In this document: one piece after another, positions 1 through 5,995 of the stretch
How positions within the stretch are numbered: position 1 is the first letter of the stretch
Layout: each line of letters starts with the position of its first letter
Source: Acidimicrobiia bacterium
Lineage (GTDB): Bacteria; Actinomycetota; Acidimicrobiia; Spongiisociales; SHLN01
Reading direction: 5' to 3'
DNA: 6,028 nucleotides
NCBI GenBank assembly: GCA_030624805.1
Contig: JAUXJL010000138.1
Span: 1-6,028, forward strand
Translations under genes and position numbers: made by a program
The notes under the pieces: model-generated
What the model was told of the DNA's origin: nothing
Databases searched by the model: none
Seen by the model: only the letters and a program-made list of their open reading frames with translations

Positions 1-254
1 TCTTGGGGCGTGAGGACGTTGGGTCGCTCGAGGCCGGCAAGGCGGCAGACCTCATCGCCATCGACCTGAACCGGATTGAGTACGCGGGAGCGCTCCATGA
101 TCCGGTTGCTGCCGTCCTATTGTGTGCCCCGGTCACTATCGACCACAGCTTCGTGCATGGCAAGGCCGTTGTGCAGCGCCGCCAACTCGTCGGCGTTGAA
201 CTCGAGCCCGTGATCAAAGAACACAACGACCTGGCCAAGCAGCTGATCGACTAA
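1..254 (+). CDS. 8-oxoguanine deaminase-like amidohydrolase, C-terminal part
   Basis: This is the last 84 or so codons of an amidohydrolase-superfamily enzyme whose start lies beyond the left edge; the reading frame is open from the first bases and ends at TAA 252-254. Visible is the closing beta-sandwich signature of this superfamily: GSLEAGKAADLIAIDL, followed by the stretch EYAGALHDPVAAVLL and a VxGKAVVQ segment. From memory of the family, the EYAGALHDPVAA stretch and the final EHNDLAKQL are typical of the 8-oxoguanine deaminase / hydroxydechloroatrazine ethylaminohydrolase group, which hydrolyses 8-oxoguanine to urate and ammonia using a metal held by the N-terminal barrel. The metal ligands are outside the window, so the substrate is inferred. 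It lies on the same strand as the xanthine dehydrogenase-like operon that starts 900 bases downstream, which fits a shared purine role. Guanine deaminase or another SsnA/TrzA-type hydrolase is the alternative. Confidence 0.8.
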   Translation, partial: LGREDVGSLEAGKAADLIAIDLNRIEYAGALHDPVAAVLLCAPVTIDHSFVHGKAVVQRRQLVGVELEPVIKEHNDLAKQLID

Positions 255-366
255 CTGCCCATCCCCGTTTCTCGTTGCTCGAAGCTCGGAACAGTGCCGG
301 AGAGTTGGCCGAAGCGGAGAGCGGTTTTTGATGTGCCGCCACGGGCCAATCGACACCAATGGCGTG

Positions 367-780
367 TTATTGATCTGGCTCTGTGAGATCGATGAGCCCG
401 GCGTTCGTGGGCGCGAAGCCGCAGGAATCAAAGTAGAACGCCTTGAGGTGATCGGCAAAGTCAACGTGTAGCCACACACAACCCGCCCTGCCGGCTGCCC
501 GCTGAGCAATCTTGACCAGTTGCGTCCCGATTCCACCGTGGCGTGCCATCGAAGCGACGATTGTGTCCTGACCCAAGCGGCGGAGAGTCCGTTCCAGATC
601 ACATTGACGAACCCGACAAGATGGCGATCTTGCCCGGCTGTGACCCAGCCAGGGCTGTCGGAGTCGACTAGTTGCCGCCAGTCTTCGTCGAGGAGACGGT
701 GCTCGAAGGCCTCAGCGTGAGAGCGTGTTCACCTCGTCGCTGGTGAATTCGCCTAGCCATCCGTAGGTGACTTCGGACAT
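367..780 (-). pseudogene. Small GNAT N-acetyltransferase with two compensating frameshifts
   Basis: Read on the minus strand from ATG 780-778, the frame gives MSEVTYGWLGEFTSDEVNTL and then meets TGA at 714-712. Dropping one T at about 720 continues as HAEAFEHRLLDEDW and runs through GWVTAGQDRHLVGFVNVIWN to about 571. A missing base near 568-573 returns the reading to the original frame: QDTIVASMARHGGIGTQL, then WLHVDFADHLKAFYFDSCGF, ending at position 367. The joined product is about 137 residues, a complete small GNAT domain. It carries the acetyl-CoA loop RxxGxG (R-H-G-G-I-G) and the beta6/beta7 region FYFDSCGF. GNAT enzymes move an acetyl group from acetyl-CoA to an amine; the substrate here is unknown. 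As written, no single frame encodes the whole protein. Either it is a decayed gene or the sequence has two indel errors. It lies 78 bases downstream of DUF3039 on the same strand, with a weak AGGG ribosome site. Confidence 0.8.
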
Positions 781-858
781 GAATGCACCCTACGATTCTG
801 CCGGCCTCGCCGCTGGCAACCCGGTGGTGTGTACAGCTCCCTGTAACAGCCAAACCGA

Positions 859-1095
859 CTAATTGGCGGCGCCGCCTCGAATGGTGGCCATGATCTTCCT
901 GCACGTAGGGCAGATCGGCATGCCGTCGGGAACTCGGTGGGGGATCCATTCCTTGCCGCACAGAGCTTTGACCGGCACGCCCTCCACATTGCTTCGAACG
1001 ATGTCACCCTTGCGAACGTAGTGGGCCAGTTCGTCGCCGTCACCGTCAGTCGGGTCCGCAACTCGGGGAGTCGTGAGCTTTCGGGTGTCAGTCAT
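859..1095 (-). CDS. DUF3039 family protein (putative zinc-binding)
   Basis: A 78-residue protein recognised as DUF3039, a short family found almost only in Actinomycetota and without a known function. Diagnostic segments are ELAHYVRKGDIVRS (about 22-35), VKALCGKEWIPHR (42-54) and the ICPTCRKI knuckle (61-68). Cys46, Cys62 and Cys65, perhaps with His25 or His53, could hold a metal such as zinc; this is inference from their spacing. The first 20 residues are low in conserved features and acidic. The frame is open further upstream, but homology starts only after ATG 1095-1093, and a -10-like CACAAT lies exactly 7-12 bases before that ATG while no Shine-Dalgarno is present, so a leaderless message is likely. 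It is divergent from the FAD-subunit gene (56 bases between starts) and may be co-transcribed with the GNAT gene behind it. Confidence 0.85.
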   Translation of the reverse strand: MTDTRKLTTPRVADPTDGDGDELAHYVRKGDIVRSNVEGVPVKALCGKEWIPHRVPDGMPICPTCRKIMATIRGGAAN

Positions 1096-1101
1096 GGATC
1101 G

Positions 1102-1107
1102 ATTGTG
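1102..1107 (-). promoter_or_regulatory. Candidate -10 box CACAAT for DUF3039
   Basis: On the minus strand CACAAT occupies positions -12 to -7 relative to ATG 1095 and matches TATAAT at four of six positions. The spacing is what a leaderless transcript needs. No clear -35 accompanies it. Confidence 0.3.
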
Positions 1108-1139
1108 GCATGCCCACGTGCTGGGGCGAACCTGGTTGC

Positions 1140-1145
1140 TAACTT
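1140..1145 (+). promoter_or_regulatory. Candidate -10 box TAACTT for a leaderless operon transcript
   Basis: TAACTT matches the actinobacterial TAnnnT pattern and ends 6 bases before GTG 1152, so transcription would start at or next to the start codon. TAA 1140-1142 is also an in-frame stop just upstream of the FAD-subunit start, which rules out a longer protein. No good -35 was seen 16-18 bases further upstream. Confidence 0.4.
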
Positions 1146-1151
1146 CTGATC

Positions 1152-1955
1152 GTGGAGATCGAACGACCAACCGACATAGCAGCCGCATTGGTGGCACTCG
1201 CCGAAACGCCTGACGCGACCGTTCTGGCCGGCGGAACTGATCTCATGGTGGAAATCAATTTCGGTCACGCCCGCCCAGACCGCATCGTGGCGTTGCGTCG
1301 AGTGGGGGAGCTCAAGGAGTTGAACGGCTCCATCGGTTCGGGCGTGAGCTGGGCTCGCCTCGAACAAGGACCCCATCGAGCCTTAGCCCAGGCCGCCCGA
1401 ACGGTCGGTTCACCTCAGATCAGGGCGGCCGGAACCATCGGCGGCAACCTCGCCACCGCCAGCCCGGCCGGTGACGGGCTTCCCTTCCTGGCAGCCCTCG
1501 ATGCGGAAGTGGAAGTTCGCTCGGCGACCGGGTCTCGATTGTTGCGCTGGGATGAGTTCTTGACCGGGCCAAAACAAAACGCTCTCGAGCCGGGCGAGCT
1601 CATTCACTCAGTGGTGCTCCCTGAAGAGATCCCGGTCCGTCAGGAGTTCGGAAAGGTTGGGGTCCGCAACGCGATGGTGATCTCGGCCGTAATGGCCTGC
1701 GTGATGCGATACGACGACGGACGCACCCGGGTAGCGGTCGGTTCGGCCGGGCCGACGACGCTCAGGGCGCGTCGGGCCGAGGAGATGATGTCGGCCGAGT
1801 CGAGCCCCTCCGAGGCCGCAATGAGTGAGTTCCAGCGGATTGTGAGCGAGGAAGTGAAACCGATCACCGATCATCGATCAACGGAGTCCTACCGGCGTCA
1901 CGCAGCCGGAGTCGTTGCCCGCCGCTTGCTCGAACGTTGCCTGGAGGCAGGCTGA
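1152..1955 (+). CDS. Xanthine dehydrogenase-type FAD-binding subunit (CoxM/PucC family)
   Basis: This 267-residue protein is the middle, FAD-carrying subunit of a molybdenum hydroxylase; it passes electrons from the iron-sulfur subunit to the final acceptor (NAD+ or another). The FAD motifs are LAGGTDLMVEI (25-35) and the pair TVGSPQIRAAGTIGGNLA (84-101) with TASPAGDGLPFLAAL (102-116). The C-terminal CO-dehydrogenase-flavoprotein domain follows: FGKVGVRNAMVISAV (166-180), then a tail with DHRSTESYRRHAAGVVARRLL. It is slightly shorter than the usual 280-290 residues, mostly from a compact link around residues 50-85. GTG 1152 is the only standard start after the in-frame stop at 1140-1142. It has no Shine-Dalgarno, and the -10-like box spacing suggests a leaderless start. 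The stop TGA 1953-1955 overlaps the next ATG by one base. The family is certain; the substrate depends on the large subunit. Confidence 0.93.
   Translation: MEIERPTDIAAALVALAETPDATVLAGGTDLMVEINFGHARPDRIVALRRVGELKELNGSIGSGVSWARLEQGPHRALAQAARTVGSPQIRAAGTIGGNLATASPAGDGLPFLAALDAEVEVRSATGSRLLRWDEFLTGPKQNALEPGELIHSVVLPEEIPVRQEFGKVGVRNAMVISAVMACVMRYDDGRTRVAVGSAGPTTLRARRAEEMMSAESSPSEAAMSEFQRIVSEEVKPITDHRSTESYRRHAAGVVARRLLERCLEAG
1943..1947 (+). promoter_or_regulatory. Ribosome binding site GGAGG deciding the Fe-S subunit start
   Basis: GGAGG lies 7 bases before ATG 1955-1957 and inside the 3' end of the FAD-subunit gene. It supports ATG 1955 over the TTG at 1937, which would overlap the upstream gene further and add six residues with no family match. 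Confidence 0.8.
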
Positions 1956-2410
1956 TGGAAGTCCGCTTCCGCCTCAACGGCGAGGATCGTTCAGTGGATG
2001 TCGGTCCAGCTCAGAGTCTGCTTTCCCTGTTGCGGGATGGGCTTGGCTTGCCCGGGTCGAAGAATGCCTGTGAACAGGGGGAATGCGGCTCCTGCACAGT
2101 GGTGATGGACCGCCAGGCTGTTTGTTCGTGTCTGGTCTTGGCCGCCGACGCCGACGGTGCCGACATCACGAGCGTTGAAGGCCTCGGCAGCGATGATGCG
2201 CTCCACCCCGTGCAGCAAGCCCTCATAGACGGCGGTGGCGTGCAATGCGGCTTTTGCACGCCCGGCTTCGTCGTGGCGGCCGCTCACCTGTTCGAGAGCA
2301 ATCCGACCCCCGATACCGATGAGATACGTGAGGCGCTCAGCGGCAACATCTGCCGGTGCACGGGCTACGGCGGGATCCTGCGCTCGCTAGAGGGTTTGGC
2401 CGGCCGATGA
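1955..2410 (+). CDS. Xanthine dehydrogenase-type [2Fe-2S] subunit (CoxS/PucE family)
   Basis: This 151-residue protein carries both [2Fe-2S] clusters of the molybdenum hydroxylase and conducts electrons from the Mo centre to FAD. The N-terminal plant-ferredoxin fold has CEQGECGSC (Cys39, Cys44, Cys47) with the fourth ligand in CSCLVLA (Cys59; Cys57 is an extra cysteine also typical of xanthine dehydrogenase-type small subunits). The C-terminal helical domain has QCGFCTPGFVVAA (Cys98, Cys101) and NICRCTGYGGI (Cys133, Cys135). All eight ligands are present and the length is normal for a stand-alone subunit. The start overlaps the upstream stop (TGATG) and its own stop overlaps the next start (ATGA), so the three subunits are probably translationally coupled, which suits a fixed 1:1:1 complex in the cytoplasm. 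It could serve any member of the family; purine oxidation is inferred from neighbours. Confidence 0.95.
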   Translation: MEVRFRLNGEDRSVDVGPAQSLLSLLRDGLGLPGSKNACEQGECGSCTVVMDRQAVCSCLVLAADADGADITSVEGLGSDDALHPVQQALIDGGGVQCGFCTPGFVVAAAHLFESNPTPDTDEIREALSGNICRCTGYGGILRSLEGLAGR

Positions 2411-4626
2411 CGACAACGACGGGAGCTCGAGTACGGGGCGGCGTCGGCGAGTCGGTGCAACGCCCGGACGGAGTCCCCAAGGTCACCGGCAACTTCGCCT
2501 ACGTGTCGGATCTCACTGCTGAGGGAATGTTGTGGGGTGCCACGTTGCGGAGCCCATATGCCCGTGCCCGACTCGTTCTGATCGACACGGAGCCTGCCCT
2601 CACCATGCCTGGAGTGCATGCCGTGCTTACTCAGGAGGACGTTCCGGGCCGCAAAACGTTCGGACAAATCAGCGCAGACCAGCCGGTTCTCCTCGACGGA
2701 GAGGCGCGGTTCTGGGGCGAACCGGTGGCTGTCGTGGCCGCCGATGATCCCGAGACCGCCCGTCTGGCGGTGGCCGCCATCGGCGTGGAGTGGGAGGAGC
2801 TCGAGCCGCTGGTCGACATGGAGGAGGCGCTCGACCGCGACGAAGTGTTCCGGTATGCCCCGGTTCGGAGGGGTGACCAGACCGCAACCGGAAGTGTGGT
2901 GGCTGAGGGGTTCTATGAAGTCGGCATGCAGGACCAGGCCCCGCTCGGTACCGAGGCCGGATTGGCCATCCCCGACGGAGAGGGCGGCCTCGACCTGTGG
3001 GTCACCAGCCAGTGGACACATGAGGATCACGACCAGATCTGGCGGAGCCTCAACGTTGCGTCCGATCAGGTTCGCCAGCATCCCAGCGGCATCGGTGGCG
3101 CCTTCGGAGCCAGGGAAGACATCTCGCTTCACCTCCATGTGTGTCTTCTCGCTCTGCGGACCGGGCGACCCGTAAAGATGGTGTACAACCGTGAGGAGAG
3201 CTTCCCCGGCCACGTGCATCGGCACCCGGCCCGCCTCTGGTACCGGCATGAAGCCGACCCGGACGGGACGTTGGTGCGGGTCGAGGCCAAGATGATTCTC
3301 GACGGCGGTGCCTACACGGACACCACTCCGGCCGTAGTTGGTAACGCCGTGTATTTCGCCGTTGGGCCCTACAACGTCGACTCGGTAGCGGTGGACGGAT
3401 ACGGCGTCCGCACCAACAACCCACCGACCGGTGCGATGCGCGGCTTCGGCGTCGTGCAAGCCTGCTTCGCCCACGAGTCACAAATGGACCGGCTTGCCGC
3501 CCAACTCGGCATGGACCCGCTCGAGTTGCGCAGACGCAACGCCATGACCACCGGCGATCCCATGCCGACGACCGGCCAGATCATCGAAACGTCGCTTCCA
3601 ACCGTCGAGGTCATCGATCGGCTGGTCGCCCTTCCGCTGCCACCCCGGCTGGATTCCGACGACCCGCGAAACCTGCCGGGGGGAACCGGCCTAACCACCA
3701 CTCCTGAGTACGTCACTCGCGGTGTTGGCTACGCGGTGAGCATCAAGAACATCGCGTTTTCGGAAGCGTTCGACGACTTCGCCGAGGCCCGGGTAGTCCT
3801 GACACCGAGCGGAGTCGAGGTGTACACCGCGGCGGTCGAGGTCGGGCAGGGAATGGTCACAGTGCTCCAGCAGATCGCTCGTACTGCCGTCGGTGTCGAG
3901 CAGGTGGCCGTTATCCCGGCCGACACCAGCACGATCGGCTCGGCAGGATCCACGTCGGCATCGCGCCAGACGCAGATGACGGGGGGAGCTGTGCTGGAGG
4001 CCGCTCAGGCCGTGCGGAAAGCGGCACTGGCCCGAGGTGGGGGAGACGACCTGAGTTCCGAAGGAGTGTGGCGGGCCGGTCAGCTTGTCATGACCCTCGA
4101 CGATCTCTGTTCCGCTGGCCCGATCTCAGAGCACACTCGATTTCGCCATCCCCTCACCGTTGAGCCAGATGAGCACGGTCAGGGCGACCTTCATGCCGAC
4201 TTTGCCATCGCGGCTCATCGGGCGGTCGTGGATGTCGATACTGAGCTGGGATTGGTGCGAGTGGTGCAGGTCGACACGGCACAGGATGTGGGCTTTGTGC
4301 TCAATCCACAATCGGTGCGGGGCCAGATTGAGGGCGGCATCATGCAAGGCGTCGGTCTGGCCGTGATGGAGGAGCTCATCGTGGACCGGGGTGTCATCCT
4401 AAATGCCAGCTTCACGGACTACCTGCTGCCCACATTTCTGGATGCTCCTGACGTCGAGATGGTGCTCATCGAAGAACCGAGCCCGTGGGGCCCGTTTGGT
4501 GCCAAAGGCCTAGGGGAGCCACCCACCATCAGCTCGACCCCGGCGGTGGCGGCCGCCATCCGCAATGCCACCGGCCTCGAGCTCAATCGGGTCCCGATTC
4601 GACCCCAGGACATCACCGGAACGTGA
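2407..4626 (+). CDS. pucD: Xanthine dehydrogenase-type molybdopterin-binding subunit
   Basis: This 739-residue protein is the catalytic subunit of a xanthine-oxidase-family molybdenum hydroxylase, which adds a water-derived oxygen to a carbon in a heterocycle or aldehyde. It begins with the standard RPDGVPKVTGNFAYVSDL segment (19-36), then the a/b hammerhead domain. Cofactor and active-site motifs in order: TSQWTHEDHDQ (200-210, Gln202), GIGGAFGARED (228-238, Phe233 and Glu237), TGAMRGFG (341-348, Arg345 and Phe347), VEVGQG (477-482), and GPFGAKGLGEPP (695-706) with the presumed catalytic base Glu704. The RGVGYAVSIKNIAFSEAFDD stretch (438-457) is what I recall for PucD-type subunits. It lacks the AYxCSFR-type loop of aerobic CO dehydrogenase, so it is not CoxL. 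ATG 2407 overlaps the upstream stop (ATGA), with AGAGGG 12 bases ahead. Earlier in-frame starts would lie inside the Fe-S gene and before the conserved region. Xanthine/hypoxanthine is the likely substrate, not proven. Confidence 0.9.
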   Translation: MTTTTGARVRGGVGESVQRPDGVPKVTGNFAYVSDLTAEGMLWGATLRSPYARARLVLIDTEPALTMPGVHAVLTQEDVPGRKTFGQISADQPVLLDGEARFWGEPVAVVAADDPETARLAVAAIGVEWEELEPLVDMEEALDRDEVFRYAPVRRGDQTATGSVVAEGFYEVGMQDQAPLGTEAGLAIPDGEGGLDLWVTSQWTHEDHDQIWRSLNVASDQVRQHPSGIGGAFGAREDISLHLHVCLLALRTGRPVKMVYNREESFPGHVHRHPARLWYRHEADPDGTLVRVEAKMILDGGAYTDTTPAVVGNAVYFAVGPYNVDSVAVDGYGVRTNNPPTGAMRGFGVVQACFAHESQMDRLAAQLGMDPLELRRRNAMTTGDPMPTTGQIIETSLPTVEVIDRLVALPLPPRLDSDDPRNLPGGTGLTTTPEYVTRGVGYAVSIKNIAFSEAFDDFAEARVVLTPSGVEVYTAAVEVGQGMVTVLQQIARTAVGVEQVAVIPADTSTIGSAGSTSASRQTQMTGGAVLEAAQAVRKAALARGGGDDLSSEGVWRAGQLVMTLDDLCSAGPISEHTRFRHPLTVEPDEHGQGDLHADFAIAAHRAVVDVDTELGLVRVVQVDTAQDVGFVLNPQSVRGQIEGGIMQGVGLAVMEELIVDRGVILNASFTDYLLPTFLDAPDVEMVLIEEPSPWGPFGAKGLGEPPTISSTPAVAAAIRNATGLELNRVPIRPQDITGT

Positions 4627-5216
4627 AGCCAGTCGTTGTTGGGGTCATTGTCGCCGCCGGCGAGTCGAGCCGCATGGGTCAACCGAAGCAGTTGATGCCG
4701 ATCGGGGGCAAGCCGATGCTGCAGTGGGTGGTCGACGCCGCCGAGGCGTCACGCTTGGACCGGGTGGTCGTTGTGACTGGGCACGCCACCGATGCCATCC
4801 AGGCCGAGATCCGGCTTGGACGCTCGCAATGGGCCTATAACCCCGACCCCGGACGAGGAACGATGTCCTCTTTGGGCGTGGGGTTGGAGGCCGCCGGCCC
4901 TGCCGACGCGGTCGTGAAGCTGGTGAGTGATCAGCCTGAGATTCGGACCTCGGTGATCGACGCCCTCATCCACACCTGGGACCCGGACGGGTACTCGGCG
5001 GCGCTCGTCCGCTACCAGGATGGGGATGGGCACCCCGTTCTGGTCTCCACCGACTCCCTGGCGGAGGTGAGTGGGGAGGAGGGCGACCGGCTGGTGTGGC
5101 AGCTCATGCAGGAACAGCCCGATCGTCTTTTCAAGCTCGAATCAAACCAACCACGCCCCACCGACGTCAATCATCCTGAGGACTACCAATTGGTGGCAGC
5201 TCGTCTCGGGGTCTAG
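4623..5216 (+). CDS. MocA/PucB-type molybdenum cofactor nucleotidyltransferase
   Basis: A 197-residue nucleotidyltransferase of the MobA/MocA group. It should join a nucleotide (in MocA, CTP) to Mo-molybdopterin, giving the dinucleotide cofactor used by xanthine dehydrogenase-family enzymes. Evidence: the N-terminal signature VAAGESSRMGQPKQL (10-24) that binds the triphosphate; VVVVTGHATDAIQAE (48-62); the PGRGTMSSLGVG segment (76-87); the metal-site loop VSDQP (101-105, presumed Asp103), where the family usually has GDxP; GDGHPVLVS near 139-147; and the closing DVNHPEDYQLVAARL. The start GTG 4623-4625 overlaps the Mo-subunit stop (GTGA) and begins right before the first beta strand; an earlier in-frame ATG at 4485 lies deep in the upstream gene. 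No strong Shine-Dalgarno, so it probably depends on coupled translation. Its place in the operon supports a dedicated maturation role. Confidence 0.88.
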   Translation: MKPVVVGVIVAAGESSRMGQPKQLMPIGGKPMLQWVVDAAEASRLDRVVVVTGHATDAIQAEIRLGRSQWAYNPDPGRGTMSSLGVGLEAAGPADAVVKLVSDQPEIRTSVIDALIHTWDPDGYSAALVRYQDGDGHPVLVSTDSLAEVSGEEGDRLVWQLMQEQPDRLFKLESNQPRPTDVNHPEDYQLVAARLGV

Positions 5217-5245
5217 CCGGCCCTACTGGCGGGTAGAGGCACGGA

Positions 5246-5272
5246 GGTGGCAACCCTGGACGGGTGGTTACC
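5246..5272 (+). terminator. Hairpin between convergent genes, possible terminator
   Basis: Thirty bases after the MocA-like stop the RNA can fold into a stem of ten pairs (GGTGGC with GTTACC-side bases, ACCC with GGGT) around a five-base loop. It has one A-G mismatch and two G-U pairs. No T run follows on either strand, and on the minus strand the G-U pairs become A-C mismatches, so it suits the plus-strand operon better. It overlaps the last bases of the TetR gene. Confidence 0.3.
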
Positions 5273-5816
5273 GCCCGGCAACAAGTTCGACTGCACGGGA
5301 CGAGATGTCGAAGTCGGGGTCGAGCAACCAGTGGAAAGCCAATCCATTGAGGCCAGCCAACAAGAGTTCGGCCTGAGTCCGGGATTTCGCCTTGCTGGTC
5401 CCGGTCTCCCGCCGCAACGCATCGGCCAGCCGGGTCACCCTTGTCTCGTGATGGCTGAGGACCCTATGCGCGAGGGCCTCATCGTGCATGGCTCCTCCGA
5501 CGGCTGTCTGGAGGTAGATCTTGGCGAGAGTCGGCTGGCCGGTGATGAACTGGATGTAGGCGTCGACGAGTTCTTGCACAGTGTCCTTCCCGATGCCGTC
5601 GGGGTGCGGGTCAACTGCGTTTATGGCTTCCCGGACAACGGTGAGGATGGCCTCGTCCTTCGAGTCAAATAGGTTGTAGAAGCTGCCCGAGCGGACTTTG
5701 GCTCGCTCCAGGATGGCCGCCAGTGTCGTCCCATCCAGGCCGACGCGAGCCAGCAGCCACCGGGTGGAGTCGAGAATCCGGTCCCGGGTCTGGAGCCCGG
5801 GCAGGTAGCGCGCCAT
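5268..5816 (-). CDS. TetR/AcrR family transcriptional regulator
   Basis: A 182-residue one-domain-plus-ligand-pocket repressor. The N-terminal TetR helix-turn-helix is clear: TRDRILDSTRWLLARVGLDG (10-29), then TTLAAILERAKVRSGSFYNL (30-49) and FDSKDEAI (50-57). The rest is the all-helical effector and dimer domain, with an HRVLSHHETRVTRLADAL helix (117-134); the ligand cannot be read from the sequence. ATG 5816 is the first start in its frame and gives a normal family length, though the ribosome site is weak. It faces the purine operon head-on (51 bases between ends) and is divergent from the gene at the right edge, with 189 bases between the two starts. Divergent TetR genes usually control themselves and that neighbour, so its target is probably the right-edge gene rather than xanthine dehydrogenase. 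Confidence 0.93.
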   Translation of the reverse strand: MARYLPGLQTRDRILDSTRWLLARVGLDGTTLAAILERAKVRSGSFYNLFDSKDEAILTVVREAINAVDPHPDGIGKDTVQELVDAYIQFITGQPTLAKIYLQTAVGGAMHDEALAHRVLSHHETRVTRLADALRRETGTSKAKSRTQAELLLAGLNGLAFHWLLDPDFDISSRAVELVAGR

Positions 5817-5922
5817 GCCACGAATGTAGTCCCATCGTTCGGTCGGCGGGCTGCCAGGTCAAGCGAGGAGCCAGAACGGTCGATACCTACAACGAATCGT
5901 CGCTCCTCCGTCAGATTTAGCA

Positions 5923-5951
5923 TCTTTACTCAAAATAGAGCGTATACTCAA
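5923..5951 (-). promoter_or_regulatory. Candidate promoter for the TetR gene
   Basis: On the minus strand TTGAGT (5951-5946) and TAAAGA (5928-5923) are separated by 17 bases, a fair sigma-70-type pair. They sit in an AT-rich island unlike the surrounding GC-rich sequence. Transcription would start near 5916, giving a leader of about 100 bases before ATG 5816. Confidence 0.35.
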
Positions 5952-5953
5952 AA
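5927..5953. repeat. Nine-base direct repeat TACTCAAAA, 18-base period
   Basis: TACTCAAAA occurs at 5927-5935 and again at 5945-5953, with a GAGCGTA half-match in inverted orientation between them (5938-5944). A TATACT box (5943-5948) that could be a -10 for the right-edge gene overlaps the second copy. The spacing and position suggest regulator binding, for instance by the divergent TetR protein, but this is inference. Confidence 0.45.
5943..5948 (+). promoter_or_regulatory. Candidate -10 box TATACT for the right-edge gene
   Basis: TATACT matches the TATAAT consensus at five of six positions. No good -35 was seen 16-18 bases upstream (GCATCT region). A start near 5955 would leave a leader of about 50 bases with the GAGGA ribosome site. 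Confidence 0.35.
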
Positions 5954-5995
5954 ACAGCGATTGCAGACGCCACGGGGCAGCCGCTTCCCAACACC

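Larger units (their letters stand above)
1096..1151. promoter_or_regulatory. Divergent control region between DUF3039 and the Mo-hydroxylase operon
   Basis: These 56 bases separate two outward-facing starts, GTG 1152 (plus) and ATG 1095 (minus). Neither start has a Shine-Dalgarno. Between the two candidate -10 boxes lie the perfect 8-base palindrome GGCATGCC (1107-1114) and, directly after it, CACGTG (1115-1120). They could be an operator touching both promoters, but short palindromes are common in GC-rich DNA and no regulator is identified. Confidence 0.4.

Noticed and set aside
305..349. Inverted repeat TTGGCC/GGCCAA with inner GCGG/CCGC and a T5 run, possible terminator between convergent genes
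   Set aside because: The arms are interrupted by unequal internal loops and the T run falls inside the loop, not after a stem, so it does not make a proper intrinsic terminator.
117..602. Open frame of 161 codons on the minus strand
   Set aside because: Its first codons are the middle, shifted part of the GNAT gene; beyond about 570 it is the wrong frame of GNAT and then antisense of the amidohydrolase.
800..845. Small hairpins GCCGGC/GCTGGC and TACAG/CTGTA between DUF3039 and GNAT
   Set aside because: Five to six pairs each, no T run; expected by chance in GC-rich DNA.
2365..3474. 369-codon open frame antisense to the Mo subunit
   Set aside because: GC-rich codon shadow of a well-supported gene; its protein is rich in H, G and R with no recognisable domain.
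2407..4626. Aerobic CO dehydrogenase large subunit (CoxL)
   Set aside because: The active-site cysteine loop AYxCSFR is absent; the segment reads TGAMRGFG as in xanthine dehydrogenase relatives.
5247..5672. 141-codon plus-strand frame over the TetR gene
   Set aside because: Antisense to a clear TetR gene, with no family match of its own.
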